Notes: a model not told the origin generated them from the sequence alone. Shown: positions 1-18,640, numbered from the stretch's first letter. The stretch: 64,000 bases of DNA from Cristatella mucedo (GCA_009760855.2 WPIO01000016.1:3332001-3396000), one strand, 5' to 3'. Numbers and translations are program-made.

Positions 1-660
1 GAATGCCAGATCCGGCACCAGAGCTCTCCCTCCTCCGCAGGAAAGTTGTGTGGCTCCTCTGTGGCTTTGCTTTTGTAATGGACTGGGCCAACCTATGGCT
101 TTATGGCCGGTTTATGGCCATGGCTTATATTTATGGCATCGTTATTCGGCCAGTTTATGGCCTTGTTATTCCCACCACGGTCACTTTATAATCCAGTGGT
201 GTTTCGGGTTTGTGAGTCATGGCCATTTTATAGCGAAGATAGATAGCTTGTGAGGGGAGTCACCGCTTGTAGTGACATAAGGGAGTTGCGACTAGGACGC
301 AGGGCTGGGCAGTCGAATGCAGGCGGGCTGGCAGGTGTCTGTGCGGAAATACACGTTTTGAGGCTCGATACGGTGTTCTCCCGTGCCGTCGCTTGTGCGC
401 CGTTCGCATTTAAGTTTAGGCTGATCTCCTAGCTACGTACTAAATCTTGGGCCTCGAAGCAGGATCGGACCTAAACCCCGCATCACCTGACCAGCGAGCG
501 CCAGACGAGAAAGAGAGCACTCAAGAAGGGTGCGGTGCTAGGCTCAGTCCACCGCGCCGAGACTCCAAGTGGGCGTTCGATGTCTAACGCATGTCTGCAA
601 TGGCCATTGGTCTTTGAGCCTCATTCTAACCGATCCCAAAGGGGGCTACGTAGAGAGATA
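1..660. other. Non-coding flank with TTTATGGCC short repeats
   Basis: No gene recognised. Around 95-170 the motif TTTATGGCC and near variants recur several times, a degenerate short tandem repeat. Short open frames here show no family resemblance. Confidence 0.4.
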
Positions 661-670
661 AACACTAACA

Positions 671-841
<171 letters not shown>

Positions 842-859
842 CAGCGATACACGCAGCTA

Positions 860-1856
860 TGTAACCGTATCTAGGGGGTTTACTTCCCATCCAGCACTGC
901 CATGCTCAGGCCACGCCGCCCGCTCGCCACGTCGCTGATCAAGAGCAAGCAAGACGAAAGGCCCTTTGATTATACCTTTTAATAACAAAGTCACATGCTC
1001 CAACAACAACAGAGGAACTAAACAGAAGTACTGGGGGTCCTAGGTACACGAGGCTACCGAGGGGGACACTGGAAACACGAGTCCAGCCTTTCAGACATCG
1101 GAGGACATTCTAGGACATGAGCAATCGGGAGAGACGGGGCTGCGATTTCATAAGCACCAAATCGCGGCAAAGCCGCTGATCAGGCCCGCTCGGGCTTTGA
1201 AGGTTGCCTCGCGTTCCGTTTCGTTGCCTTGCGTGCGTTGCTTCAGCTCCGCCGAACACCCTTCACCCGATGTACGACTGGTTGAGACCGAGAGCGTGCA
1301 ATGCCATGCCTTACCCGGCCAACGACAGGTCTCCAAAAACCTAGGTTACGTAGCATCATTGCATATAGGAGCTCGACAACAGGTCAAGCCCCGTCCCAGC
1401 CAATGAACCTTATCACATTAACGCCGTTCCAGCCAACCGAACCAAGCCTGGGTACAGCTACACGTTAGGTATGTTATAAGACTCGCTCTAAGCATGCGAC
1501 CACTGCTACTCGAACGCACGGTTCGAACGCTGCTTCGAACGCCGAGCCTCTGACGAATCTCAGCCGTCGCCGGAGCCGCCAGCGTCTCTCCGAGCACATG
1601 TTTCTCCGAGAACAGCTGTAACGTCTGGTACTCGCAGTCGGAAGAAGAAGCTCGCTCGCAGGCAAAACCTCGAAGCACTTAGTTCAAGGGACGCTCAGCT
1701 TCAATTTGCCGGGCTCTCTTCGCACAACTGAAAACGCTGACGCCGACACTATTTCCGTTTATGTTAAATGTCCACAGTTGAGGCGCCACCTGCGTGCCCC
1801 GTCACTGAAAAATCCCGCCAGCGAGAGTCTCTGGAGGCGGCAGCGGCACCGGAGGC
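860..1856. other. Downstream flank of innexin A, no gene seen
   Basis: Mixed-composition sequence beyond innexin A's stop. It contains no recognisable exon, and no AATAAA close to the stop was found on the minus strand, so A's 3' end is not located. Confidence 0.4.
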
Positions 1857-7760
<5,904 letters not shown>

Positions 7761-7769
7761 CTACGAAAG

Positions 7770-9060
7770 AAATCGCCAGCAAGATGGCGGCAGGAGCCGA
7801 GCGCAGCCTTGGTCGCCGGTGCTTCGGTCGCTCTGCACCCCAAGCCTCGGTTGCGCTGCCCTAAAAACCACCCTATTGTCTCTAAAGGTGTGTAAAAAAA
7901 AAATTATAGGCTCATTCATTCCAGTGAATGCAAACAGTAGCAAACGACGGCGGCAATCTTTCGAAGCGACAGGGAAGAAAGCTGGACTTGAAGCTGAAAA
8001 GCAAAGCTTCGGCCACGATTAGAGGAGAGCAGGTGAGGAAGTGCGTATAGCTAAGATGAAGGGCGGGTGCGAAATGTACTCATCTTCTCGGGGAAAGATA
8101 TAACGTTTCTTAAAAGCACAAAAGCAAGTTTCACCATTATATGACGCCAGGAGCAATATCATCGCTGCCATCTGTTACCAATGGTCAGAGGAGAAAAGAA
8201 GAGTAGACAATGAATTTATCCCGAGAGCTCACGAGAGTGAGAGGACGTCGATGGTGGAGGCACTGCTTGCACTGCTGCACAAGCGCTAGAGCAACAGCAG
8301 CCTAGATATCAATAGTTACGAAGGAGTGTGGTTGGCTGACATTTTTTTGGTCACAGCGAAGAGTTTTAGCGAAACTAACTCTTCAAACAAAGGAACGCGT
8401 ACACACATTTCCCGTATTTAAAGACCAATCTGGTGTTTGCATGAACGACTAACTGATGAGGTCTGGTTTGGCCGCCCTGCTAGAAATGAGTTAAGAGTAA
8501 TCTTGCCGTGAGGGACCGGAGAGCTTCTTCGATGTGTAGCTATCCATTTTTTTAAGTATTCCTTTATTTTAACGTGAGAGATAATTCAGTGACTTAATGT
8601 GGAAGCTATCTTCTAAAAGAATCGTCTAAAAATTTAGATGGATCTCAAACATGACGCCCACACTCCTTGCAGAAGTTAACGGCCCCAGCTCTGGTCCATC
8701 GATTAATAGCCCGAAGACTCCAGATTCCAAAGCGAATCCAAGGCTTTACAGAGGGATGTGATTCAGTTCTGAGCTTTGCTTCGTTTTAGAATAATAATTA
8801 TTAGGATTCAGGCATAGTTCGTAAAGATAACTAAATATCTATCCAGATGCTTCATAACTCGCTGCAAGGGAACAAATACCCAAGGTTGCTGACGTGCTTT
8901 GACTTGGACATGCATATATATGAGAAAAACAAGTGCGATGCTCAGGCAGGGATGGCTTACAGAAGCACGCGAGGAGACAATCAGAGCCACCTGTTAGTCG
9001 AACCTCCTGCTAGTAATTTTGAGTGAACGAAAAGCACACTCCTACTATCAAGACAAGTTT
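7770..9060. other. Region upstream of innexin A exon 2, no gene seen
   Basis: GC-rich up to about 7860, including AAGATGGCGGC at 7781-7791, which matches the YY1-type core promoter motif. Beyond that it is AT-richer with no exon recognised. A start-codon exon or promoter of innexin A should lie in this direction, but I could not identify it. Confidence 0.35.
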
Positions 9061-9063
9061 ATT

Positions 9064-9125
9064 GTGAATATGTGAAGCGCTTGAATAGAAGTTAAGATCT
9101 CTTCGGGCGCTATACAAGTAAATTA
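9064..9125 (+). mobile_element. SINE-1 3' fragment
   Basis: Only the 3' body survives: TATGTGAAGCGCTTGAATAG, then AGTTAAGATCTCTTCGGGCG and a short AT tail. Confidence 0.7.
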
Positions 9126-9169
9126 CTTTTTGTTATTTTTTTAAGCTGGGAAAGCTGAGCGAAACGGAC

Positions 9170-9643
9170 ATGTCTTTAGCCAAAACTTTAATTGTACGCC
9201 ACCAATTCAGGTTGTCGCCGAAGCCCAAAGAGAGTTCCAGACCTTACGCGCATACGAAAAAAAGACCCCCGATCGCTAAAAAGATTTCAATTCGATTCAA
9301 TGAGCGACGAGATGACAGAGCCGACGAGCGGACGGTGCGAGAGCAAACCGGAACAGGGAAGAGGTCAGATGATTTGCCGGTGAAACCGAGGCTGGAGCGA
9401 GCTAGAGAACCGACATCTCAGCTTGACAGAGGGATCTTCGAAGTCGATTCGATTCTCGATAGTGAAACGCTGAATTTGGCCGGAATTCGGGTACTGGACT
9501 TTAAGGAGAAGCTGCACTTGGCTGGTATGACAACGGCAGACTACAACGGCAGACTACAAACAGCTGAAAGAAGGTTCCTCATGACCACGGTTCTTCAGCG
9601 CAGAGATGAAAATGATTGCTTTCATATCATCCTACTGAAATAG
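9170..9643 (+). CDS. Hypothetical 157-residue open frame, doubtful
   Basis: Uninterrupted ATG-to-TAG frame rich in Arg, Lys and Glu, with no family I recognise, no signal peptide and no membrane segment. A 15-base stretch is duplicated within it (GACTACAACGGCAGACTACA around 9540). It has no neighbouring splice-supported exons. It could be a chance frame or a remnant of an unidentified element. Confidence 0.15.
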   Translation: MSLAKTLIVRHQFRLSPKPKESSRPYAHTKKRPPIAKKISIRFNERRDDRADERTVREQTGTGKRSDDLPVKPRLERAREPTSQLDRGIFEVDSILDSETLNLAGIRVLDFKEKLHLAGMTTADYNGRLQTAERRFLMTTVLQRRDENDCFHIILLK

Positions 9644-9649
9644 GGTAAC

Positions 9650-10980
9650 AGGTGCTAAATAGACACGAAACGAGCAGGAGAGCCACAGTAGACATTAGGT
9701 TAATGAAATCCGCGAGTACCAAATTTATTAGATTAGGCAATCGTAACTAAATTACCTCGACAGGATTTGGTTGACAGCTGTGATTGAAATCACGCCAGAG
9801 CTCCGTCCTTAGGAAAGACCATTGATAACCTTAAATTTAGCGTCATTGGACTGACTTATCGTATCGAATGTAGCCTAAACGGTTCATGTAGAGCCACGAG
9901 GCACGTGTTCTTTCACCTATAAATATTACTAACGAATTCACTAGTCGTAACGCTAAGACGTTAAGACATGAGTTGATGGCATCTTGATTGGCAGCCAACT
10001 GTAGCCAAGGAGCTATCTTCGAGAGGTGCCATCAATTTCTCTACTTTAGACACGAGGCCCAGTATGACAAGTATAGGTCGTTTGTACAGCACCCTTGAAC
10101 TTATTCTCTATATCCAGGCGCTGTACGGCTGCTGGATGCAAGAGAGTCAGTAGCCAAGAGCTAGCGTCATGTGCGGTATTAACCGTACAAAAGCAAATGA
10201 GCATCGTCATTTAGCCACGCTAGAGGAGGCATCAGTGCACTCATGGCTACTACCGGTTGGTAAGGTCTAGGGCAAGCAACGTTCTCGAGATCACGCACTA
10301 GTACTAGCGCTAGGTGGGCTAGGCAGAAGCAGAAGAGAATCCGAGACGAAGGGAAGAATGACCGGAACAGACGTGCCGTGAGCTGAGAATTAAAGGTGCC
10401 AGGTCGTGGCAAATGGTGACAGTACCGACGTTTGCGATTTCCAGACTTTGGGGGGGGGGTACGCTCGAGAATCTGGCTCAATCGTATGAACATTTCAATT
10501 CAGTGCGAGGGGCGTCGAGACGACCACAATGCGGACGTGCAGGTTTCGCGAGAGCAAGTGACTGGAGAAGAAGAAAAAGACAGGAGGTCGGACAGGTAAC
10601 AACTGGGGCCGAGCTAAACTGAGCCTCTTGAAATCGTTTCGATTCTGTGGCAGCCACGCTGCTAACTGCAGACCAAATGAGAAAGTGAGTTCATTGAATC
10701 AGCTGCAGACGATTAAAGGGCTCAGACCAGGAGCCCTGAAAAAGGGCATGGTGATAATTTATGCCTGATGTCTCTTCTCGCCTGCCGACACCGAGTGCTA
10801 TCAGCGTCTCTTGTCCATTGCACAATTCTCTTCTGAAAACCAAAGTTCTTGCGGACATCGTGTACAAAATGCGATGCGGCCGAGACCGGCTTAAAGCTTT
10901 TCGGTTTGTTGTCTGACCGTAAGCGTAAGAAATTACTCGGTTACGGACATTTAAGCGCTTATCAATGCTTACCTGTCTGC
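9650..10980. other. Intergenic, no gene seen
   Basis: Mixed sequence without a recognisable exon. A weak minus-strand SINE-1-like tail lies near 10080-10130. Confidence 0.3.
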
Positions 10981-11125
10981 CAGGTCAGCATCGGAGTTAG
11001 ATGCGCCGGCCACTAGTAACTTGCATACTTTTTACGATCGTGCGCACCGGTTATCGTTTCGTCATCGTAGTTCAAATGCATTACTAGATGTAATTGCTGC
11101 TGCTAAGATCCGTGAGTTATGTATT

Positions 11126-11197
11126 AATAATAATAATAATAATAATTCACTTGATAAAGCGCCCTCAGAGAACTTAATCTCTCTCTAGGCGCTTGTA
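11126..11197 (-). mobile_element. LINE-A 3' tail stub nested in LINE-A
   Basis: An (AAT)n run then the reverse complement of the LINE-A terminus (AAAGCGCCCTCAGAGAACTT). It is flanked by a TGTATTAA target-site duplication, so it is an independent, severely 5'-truncated insertion. Confidence 0.82.
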
Positions 11198-12844
11198 TTA
11201 ACAAAATAAAAGCACTCCGGAGCCGACGCGGGCCCCGGGCCACGAGTTGAGACACAGCTCGTTTGGTGGGAGCTGCGAGATGAGTAACCGCTCGTTTGGT
11301 ATTCCTAGCATTGTCTCGAACCGCTCAGCACGTTTTCCCTCAAGCGTTACTGTGAATGCTTCTAGCTAAGTGGTCATCAAGCACGCTGTAACTCTGGCAG
11401 CTCAATTCAACACATTCATATCTTTGGAATTATCGCTCAACGTGCAAAAAACCCTTATTAATAAGCGACCTTATTTATGAAAAAGGCCTCGACCTGCTTG
11501 CCTTGACTGAGGCTTGGCTAAAGTCGGTAAATTTCTCGACAACTATATATGCTACCACGACTGGTTTCCTTCTGTCACACCACTAGATCAATCAAAACTG
11601 GACATGGAGTCCTGCTATCACGAACTAGACCTTCAAATTAAAGCAATTTGCAGTAAACTCGAAGCAGTCTTTCGAGTTTATTGGCTTGATTTCACCGAAA
11701 ACAAGCTACCAATAGTGGCAGTAGTCTATCGCACACTAGGTACCTAGTCCTCCTTTATCTCAAATTTCTCAGATCTCATTTCAATTCTGTGTGCATGAAG
11801 TCAATCTTTCCTCATCATGGGTGGTTTCAGCATTCATTTTGAGAACTTATCTGACTCCTTCAGCATACATTTTCGTGCACTGGCTGACTCATTGCTTCTT
11901 GTGGCTCATGTGCACGGCCCTACTCCTATCAAGGGTCACACACTCGACCAAATCTTCTCATACAACTGCACTTTGTCGTCACCAATTACTTCCAACTCCT
12001 GCTTATCTGACCACATGCACATCTCGTTCCGTCTAAAATGTTTGCCCTACTTATCCTCATCTAAAACTGCCTGTGAATAATGACACCTCGAGACCCTTGA
12101 CATCGATGCTGTCCGTGCAGGAACATGTGGTTTGCCTCTGCTGCTCAGTCCCCCTTCCGAACTGTCATCATTGATAGGTTGCCACAAAACGACACTAGCT
12201 GACATGCGCAATGAGTTTGCACCTCTGACCAAGAGCTCTGTACGCCCTTACCCAGACGACTTTTAGTTTACCGCAGACACTAAACATACTAGGTCTACTA
12301 AGTGCAAGCTTGAAAAAGCGCATATAAAAGATCAGGACCGACTGTCCATCGACATGAACATCGACGGAAGATCACACCAATCGAGCTTAGCAAAGGCCAA
12401 GTCCAGCTTCTATAAAACCATTATTGGATCACAGATGCACAATCCAAAAATGCTGATGTCAACGATCAACAATATCGTCAACCGCTCTCAGGTTAGCTCC
12501 TTACATAGTGATCCGTGTGATGATCTAGCTGATCGCTTATCTAGCTCTTCTTTGTCAACAAGATGGACAAGATCAGGGAGTCCATTCCTAGGATGGCAGC
12601 ATCGCCCTGGAATTATGTCCCTCAATTCCATGCTGCACCTCAATGTCTACATTCAAGGAGATCACTAGTGACCTCACCCTGAAGTTCATTTCGCAATCGA
12701 AGAAGACAGCGAGTCCCTTGGACCCTAATCCAAATGTCCTGCTTCCACGACGAATTAATCTGCTGCTGCTATGCATAATCAAAATCATACATATTTCATT
12801 AACCACAGGTTTCGTGCCAGTACGTTTCAAAAAGGCTCTCATGC

Positions 12845-12945
12845 TGAGGTCGCGGGCTCGAGCCCCGAGGCGTATGTGAAGCGCCTGAATAGAGATTAAG
12901 TTCTCTTGGGGCGCTATATAAATGAATTATGTATATATATATATG
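12845..12945 (+). mobile_element. SINE-1, 5'-truncated, nested in LINE-A
   Basis: Starts at GAGGTCGCGGGCTCGAGCCC and runs through the SINE-1 body to an ATGTATATATAT tail. It interrupts the LINE-A reverse transcriptase region. Confidence 0.85.
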
Positions 12946-13304
12946 CTACTCCTCCAGATAGCCACACCAGATCGACGAGAGAGCTTAAACAAATTCTGTC
13001 TAGTCTTTCTCCAAGCTTTTCTAACGAAGACACTGGAACGAGTCATGGCAGACCAGCTAAACTCATGCATTGAAACTTCAAACTTTGCTAGTAAGTTCTA
13101 TTCTGATTTTAGAGCTAAACACTCTACGGAGTTGGAATTGCTTCGGGTGTACAATGACCTACTCAAGGAATGCAGACTTAGGTCGAGTTATTATCTCTGC
13201 TTGTTTCGCTCGATCTTTCGGCAGCTTTTGATACTATCGATCACCAAGTCCTTCTCCAGTGCCCCACATCTTGCCTAGGCATAATAACAATGGTTCGACA
13301 ATGA

Positions 13305-13497
13305 ATCAACCAAAAAAAAATCCTAGCTGATTAAACAGCCTCTTTTTGTATAGCGACAGAAGAGCCGTTACGGCTATGACCACCGCTTGCAGTGGCGATA
13401 AAGGATCGCCCACCGCAAGAATCGAACCCACGACCTCGGGACAGAGATCGTGAAAGCAACCACCTTACCTAGTGTGCCATCATGGCTCACCAAGACT
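13305..13497 (-). mobile_element. SINE-2 (tRNA-derived), minus strand, nested in LINE-A
   Basis: Read on the minus strand: GGTGAGCCATGATGGCACAC head, B-box-like GGGTTCGATTC, a CCACTGCAAGCGGTGGT body and a TAGCTAGGATTTTT end. It splits the LINE-A sequence at 13300/13498. Confidence 0.87.
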
Positions 13498-14699
13498 ATC
13501 CGACGAACCTCTGAAATATGGGGTACCTCAGGTCATCGTGCTTGGCCAGGTTCTTTAAACGATATCTAGTCTCCCTTTTGCCGAGGTGATTGCCAGGCAC
13601 AATTCAGGCTTCCACTTTTATGCGGATGACACCTCGTTATACCTGTGCTTTAACCCCTACCAGCCATCCACTACGTTGCATTATCTCAACTCCCTTGCTG
13701 CATGTATTTATGACATCCACACATAAATGGCAGCAAACTTTCTTAAATTGAATGATGATACAACCAACTTATTAGCTATAGGTAAACTGTGGGTTCTTGT
13801 GGGGTTCAGAAATTAGAAAGGCTAACGCTCAAAATCAACCCTGCCAGCATATCTCCTGTCTGAATCTGCACGAAATCTAGGCTTTATGTTCCTAGTGACC
13901 TTTCATTAGATAACCACATCAGCTCTACAGTCAAGTCTGCTCTTCTTTCAGCTACACAGTATTGCTAAAATTTGGGCTCGTTTAGACAGGGATATCACCT
14001 CTAAGTTGGTCCATGCATTTGTTACATCCCGTCTTGACTTCTGTAACTCACTACCTGCTGGTCTACCGGCCTTTTCAATCAGGTGCTTACAGTTGGTACA
14101 CAACTCTGCAGCTAAGCTTGTCTGTCGTGAGCGTGGCAGTTGCCAACTCACACCGATTCTCGCCACCTGCACTGGCTCACAGTCAAGCAATGCATCAACT
14201 TCAAGGTTCTGTCATTCATTTTTAGGTCCGTCCTCCCACACTTTGGCTCCAGCCTACTTATCAGATCTACTGCCCCACCAAGCTAAGCATAGTACCACCC
14301 GCTTTTCGGAATCTAATCATTTAGTTACACCTCTTACGAACCTCCAATCCTTTGGAGACCGTGCTCGGATGCTCCCAAAGCCTGGAACTCATGTTTGTCT
14401 TGCGTCGCGGCATCTCCTGACTTGACCACATGGAAAAATAAACTGAAACGCATATATTTATCACAGCATTAAGCGGGTTCCTGTAGTTAAAACTTTATGT
14501 GCTTACGCGTGCTGACACTGTGCATTCTGCCCCTAACCACACTTGCATGCTGACCCTGTACATGTCAGCCCTAACCATGTTATTCTTGTTGTTCCTTGAG
14601 CATTTTACCACTTACCGCTCGATCGTGCTTTCTTTGCAGCAAATGCAAAGCACCAATAAAGAGACTGAGTTCTCTGTGGGCGCCATGTCACACGCGCTA

Positions 14700-15840
14700 T
14701 TATGTCACATAGCTAAGCTAATTCTTAGAGGATAATCATTAATCTTAATTAATTAATCTTAATTAATCATTAATCCTTAAGAATGAAAAAACAACAGCAG
14801 CAGCAGCAGAGCCCCGCTTTAAAGGAATAAGTCGCAGTCTCCAGCTGCGTTTCCACATAAAGAAAGCAAATTTCAGGGTTTCGCTCGGCTGGACAGCAAT
14901 CATTGCAAATTCTCGCTGCCTTACGACTTAAGGCCATGCTCACGCCAGAAGAAAAGACACGCGGGCCTAATATAAATATGATAACAACAGCAGGTCAGTT
15001 GCATAGCATTATAAGAGAGCTAAATTTCTGTCCAAGTGTTTTACACAACTCGTTTCAACAGGAGCATCTTGTCTGTGGTAAAGATGCACAATACTCGGAC
15101 AAGTTTGCAGTTGGTGTTACGCTCGCACTCCGTCCTATTCTTTAATGGTCTCCATCTATTAATACGTTTGGAATTCACGGCGCTCGCTGCGATTTATTGT
15201 CTTTTTCCACGTTTCGTCGATTATCAGCACTCAGCGGCTTGATGCTGTTATTTTCTTAAACAAATCCACCAAAGAAATGTCGAATAGTATGTAAAGAAAG
15301 CTTTAAAGAACTCAAAAAAATCGTTCTCACCCTCGCAGAAATCTTTTCATTTGGAATGGGATAAGGAAGCTGTTCAACATGCGGTAGATAGACAGGCGCA
15401 TAATGTCAGTCAGTGCAGCTAGTTTACGCGTCAGGCCGTGCGAGCTACGAGCTTTCCGCCAAAAACGAGTGGCGCTGCGAAGCGAAAAAAACGTGGCCGC
15501 TGCTGCTGATGTATAGCCTCGTTTTCTAGTTGTCTATCAGTGTAAAAGAGAATGCAATGCCGTGCTCTGATCGGTCTAGACTGAATTATTGGGCCTTACC
15601 GCGGAACACATTGCGAGCGAATGGGTGCCGGCAGATTATCGTGCCGCCTAACTATTTCCAACTCATTGACAATTAAATTTAAAAAGCCAAGCCCGAAATA
15701 CACCTCACGGCTGCTCGGAGGAGATCGCAGCGACGGAAGCGGATTGGCATTGTTGACATCATGCACTGACAGCAAAGACGTCAATAAAGCAGGGTCAAAG
15801 GGTCTCGGCTAGCTGCGCCATACTAAGCAAAGGAGCTGCT
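14700..15840. other. Intergenic, AT-rich, no gene seen
   Basis: Contains a short AT-rich tandem at 14732-14785 built on ATTAATCTTAATTA, and otherwise unassigned sequence. Confidence 0.35.
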
Positions 15841-16450
15841 GGGAGGACGCTCAGGGCCACTCAAGGACATCGAGAGAAAGCGGAACCGCCTCCTTCCCGC
15901 ACGAGACGCTTTCCAGTGCGGCGCGCAGCACGCGCCCCATTCAGACCGACGCCGCCGTGCTCCAAGGCGGAGCCCGCACTTCCGTGCTGAAGTCGCTTCC
16001 GGGCGGAAGTACGAGCGCTCGCGCGGAAGCGGCGCGGTTAAGCCTCGCTCGCCGTCGTTTTCTCTTCTCTCTCTCTCTCTCTCTCTCGCTCTCTCCCATC
16101 GCGAGGTGCGCGCGTGCCGCAAAGCGGACGCTCTCTGCGGTGCGTGCTCTCTCGGCAGCGCTGTTGGAGGCTCGCTAGCCACTGCGTCTCGGCAGTGGCG
16201 CAGCAGCGCCTTCCGCCATGCCATTGCGGATGCGGGCGCGTAGAGGGAGCTCGTCTCCGAAAACTGAGGCCGGGCGAGCGCAGCGGCGAAGCGGCGCTCG
16301 CCCGGCACTCACCTTCATCTTCCGCCGCCGCCGCCGCCGCTCCGTACAGGTTCCGATTAGATAGCTCGACTCTGAAGAGGCTTAAGGAAGAACGGCTCGC
16401 CGCCGTCGTGTGTTGGTCGTGCTGGTTCCGGAAGCTGCGTAGCTACGAGG
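15840..16450. promoter_or_regulatory. CpG-rich segment between divergent innexins A and B
   Basis: About 600 bases dense in CpG, with a CT run at 16063-16097 and a GCC run near 16322. Its minus-strand frame of 161 codons reflects GC content and the CT run, not a family I recognise. It could be a promoter or first exon, but nothing else supports this. Confidence 0.25.
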
Positions 16451-16784
16451 GAGTCTGGTCAATGGCGCGCGGAAAAAGAGGTTTACTTCCGGAACACAAA
16501 ATAATTTCTTAATTCAATCAGCGTCCGCTATTCGCAAGATTTTCATAATCAAGCACATTGCACGGATTTAAATGAATAACACAGTACTGCATGGTGACAT
16601 AATCGTAAAACCCATGTTTCGGTCGCGTGGAACAAAGTCAACGCCTTCAAAGGTGGCAGAGCATTACGCAGATCTGCCTGCGCATTATTAAAAAGAGTGG
16701 CCTAACTTGAGCAAGGGAAAGTAAAGTGTAGAGCAGCTTCTTCAACCGCCGCATTTAAAGGTATACAGGCATGGCGGCCCCGTG

Positions 16785-16850
16785 TCATATGTGAAGCGCC
16801 TGCATAGATATCAAGTTTTCTTAGGGCGCTATGCCAATGAATTATGTTTG
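16785..16850 (+). mobile_element. SINE-1 3' fragment
   Basis: CATATGTGAAGCGCCTGCAT, then AAGTTTTCTTAGGGCGCTAT and an AAT tail, directly followed by a SINE-2. Confidence 0.75.
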
Positions 16851-17002
16851 GTGAGCCGCAATAGCGCACTAGGTAAGGTGGTTGGTTTTGGCAACCTAGG
16901 TCCCAAGGTCGTGGGTCTGAATCCTGCGGAGGGCGAACCTTTATTGCCACTGCAAGCGGCTCTTCTGCCGCTATACAAAAGAGGCTGCTGTCAAATCAGC
17001 AG
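16851..17002 (+). mobile_element. SINE-2, plus strand
   Basis: GGTGAGCCGCAATAGCGCAC head, B-box-like GTGGGTCTGAATCC, CCACTGCAAGCGGCTCTTC body, ending near AAAAGAGGCTGCTGTC. Confidence 0.82.
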
Positions 17003-17420
17003 AATGTTTTTTCAAAGCCGCCGCTGCTGCGCCCACTTTGACGCGCTGCTTCAGGCAGAAATCGAACTGCATACGCAGGACTCGAACTGACGAGCTGAGC
17101 GCTCTGAAGCAATTTTCCCACGACGAGCCGCAAAACGGCGCTGAGCCCATGCCGCGTAAAACGGCGGCGCGGACAGGCCAACAAATCACGGAATAGATAG
17201 AAACTGCAGCGGCGGCGGCAGCAGCGGCGGCGGATGGCGAGCTGCAGAGACGGGAAGCAGTGCTGGCGCTCATTTTTGACCAGCGTAAAAACGCAATGCA
17301 ATTTCTTCAGTTCTCTTCGCTGAAAAATGCTCTGGCTGGCAAGTTGCACCACGCCGTTTGACGGCCGTCGATGTATTTTACCCATTTTCGATGATCGTCA
17401 ATTCAAAAAGGAAAGGAAGG
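17003..17420. other. Unassigned, GC-rich, no gene seen
   Basis: Includes a GGC/GCA triplet run at 17207-17233. Open frames are alanine-rich products of that run. Confidence 0.3.
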
Positions 17421-18040
17421 CTTGCACTTACAGATGGTGCAAAACTCTGGCGCTAGACTGGTCTATCGCGAGTGTCGCAGTGGCTACATCACACCAATTC
17501 TCGCCGACCTGCACTGGCTCACGGTCAAGCAGCGCAACGACTTCAAGGTTCTGTCATTCACTTTTAGGTCCGTTCATTCTCTGGCTCTAGCCTACCTATC
17601 AGGTCCACTCTCCCACCGGTCTAAGCATCTTATCACTGCTTTTCGGAATATAATAGTTAAGTTACACCTCTTACGAGCCTCAAATCCTGTGGAGACCGTA
17701 CCTTTAGCTCCTATGCTCCGAAAGCGTGGAACTCACTTCCGACTAGCGTCACGACATCCACTAACTTTTCGACATTAAAAAAGCTACGAACGCATCTATT
17801 TATCACAGCATTTAGTGGATCCACGTGATTCTTCCTTTGTTTGCTTGTGCGTGGTTATAATTTGTATGCTGCCGATATCAATATTGGCATGCAGAATCTT
17901 TGCAAGTCAACTCTATGCAACGCTTGTTGTCATTGAGCTTGCTACCACTAATAATTCCACCATGCTTCGTTTGCAGCACATGTAAAGTGCTGAGAAAAAT
18001 ATTAGGTTGTCTAAGGATGCTATGCAAATCTATTACCATT
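17420..18040 (+). mobile_element. LINE-A 3' fragment
   Basis: Encodes broken pieces of the LINE-A C-terminal RT region (ITPILADLHWLTVKQR, SLALAYLSGPL). The usual 3' UTR follows, ending in a corrupted AAGTGCTGAGAAAAATATTA terminus. Confidence 0.8.
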
Positions 18041-18384
18041 CTTATGATTGTTTTTATCTTTAGATATTGGACTTCTTTTTTTCCATTAAAGTACACACTT
18101 TATCATTCGTTTAGGCCGTCGAAAGACTGGTGTAAATCCTGATAGCCGGTTATGTCGGCAAGTTGCTACTTATTCAAGCATGGATATGCCCAAGCATACC
18201 CAAGCGCACCCAATTCTCCACGGATTCGCGGTGCAAAACAGTGATGACCTCCAGGGTTAGTCTGCGGGTATATTCGCCGAGCGGCAGTTGAACCCTCCTT
18301 TTTTATAATTAAATTTCCACTTACCTTCTCGAGCTGAATACCGCAGTCATCGGATAATGACCAACTATTGCTAAGATTTGTGAG

Positions 18385-18560
18385 CAGTGATGGCGCACAA
18401 AGTTAGGCGGTTGCTTTTCACGACATCGGTCCTGAGTTTGTTGGCTAGAATCCTGCGGTGGGCGATCCCCTATAGCCGTTGCAAACGGTGGTGATAGCCG
18501 TAAAGGCTCTTCCGTTGCTATACAGCAGAGGCTGTTAAATTAGCTAGTATTTTTTTCAAG
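18385..18560 (+). mobile_element. SINE-2, plus strand, diverged
   Basis: CAGTGATGGCGCACAAAGTT head, TCCTGCGGTGGGCGATCCCC middle, and TAAAGGCTCTTCCGTTGCTA body with a poly-T end. Confidence 0.78.
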
Positions 18561-18640
18561 GTTTGTCGCCGTCGTCCTAAGAACGTCAGCGTGCACCGTT
18601 GGACTTTAAACTCGTCCTATACCTGGGTCTTACCTCAGGG

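Larger units (their letters stand above)
10985..14700 (+). mobile_element. LINE-A non-LTR retrotransposon, nearly full length, decayed
   Basis: Longest copy of the dominant LINE. The 5' region matches the reverse complement of 37700-37850. Fragments of an endonuclease domain follow (LLALTEAWLKS near 11495, and HGPTPIKGHTLDQIFS near 11910). Decayed reverse transcriptase lies at 12960-14440, with a corrupted YADDT near 13620. The 3' end retains a version of the AAATGTAAAGCGCC tail near 14640-14690. Many stops and frameshifts, plus three later insertions at 11126-11197, 12845-12945 and 13305-13497. Domain order fits an APE-type CR1/L2/Jockey-like element; clade not determined. Confidence 0.82.

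Noticed and set aside
1-191. A further innexin-like TM segment at the window start
   Set aside because: The hydrophobic text comes from TTTATGGCC repeats; no cysteine pattern, signature or splice frame fits.
15823-16308. 161-residue minus-strand frame in the CpG-rich segment
   Set aside because: Composition-driven, includes a CT-run artefact, and no recognisable domain.
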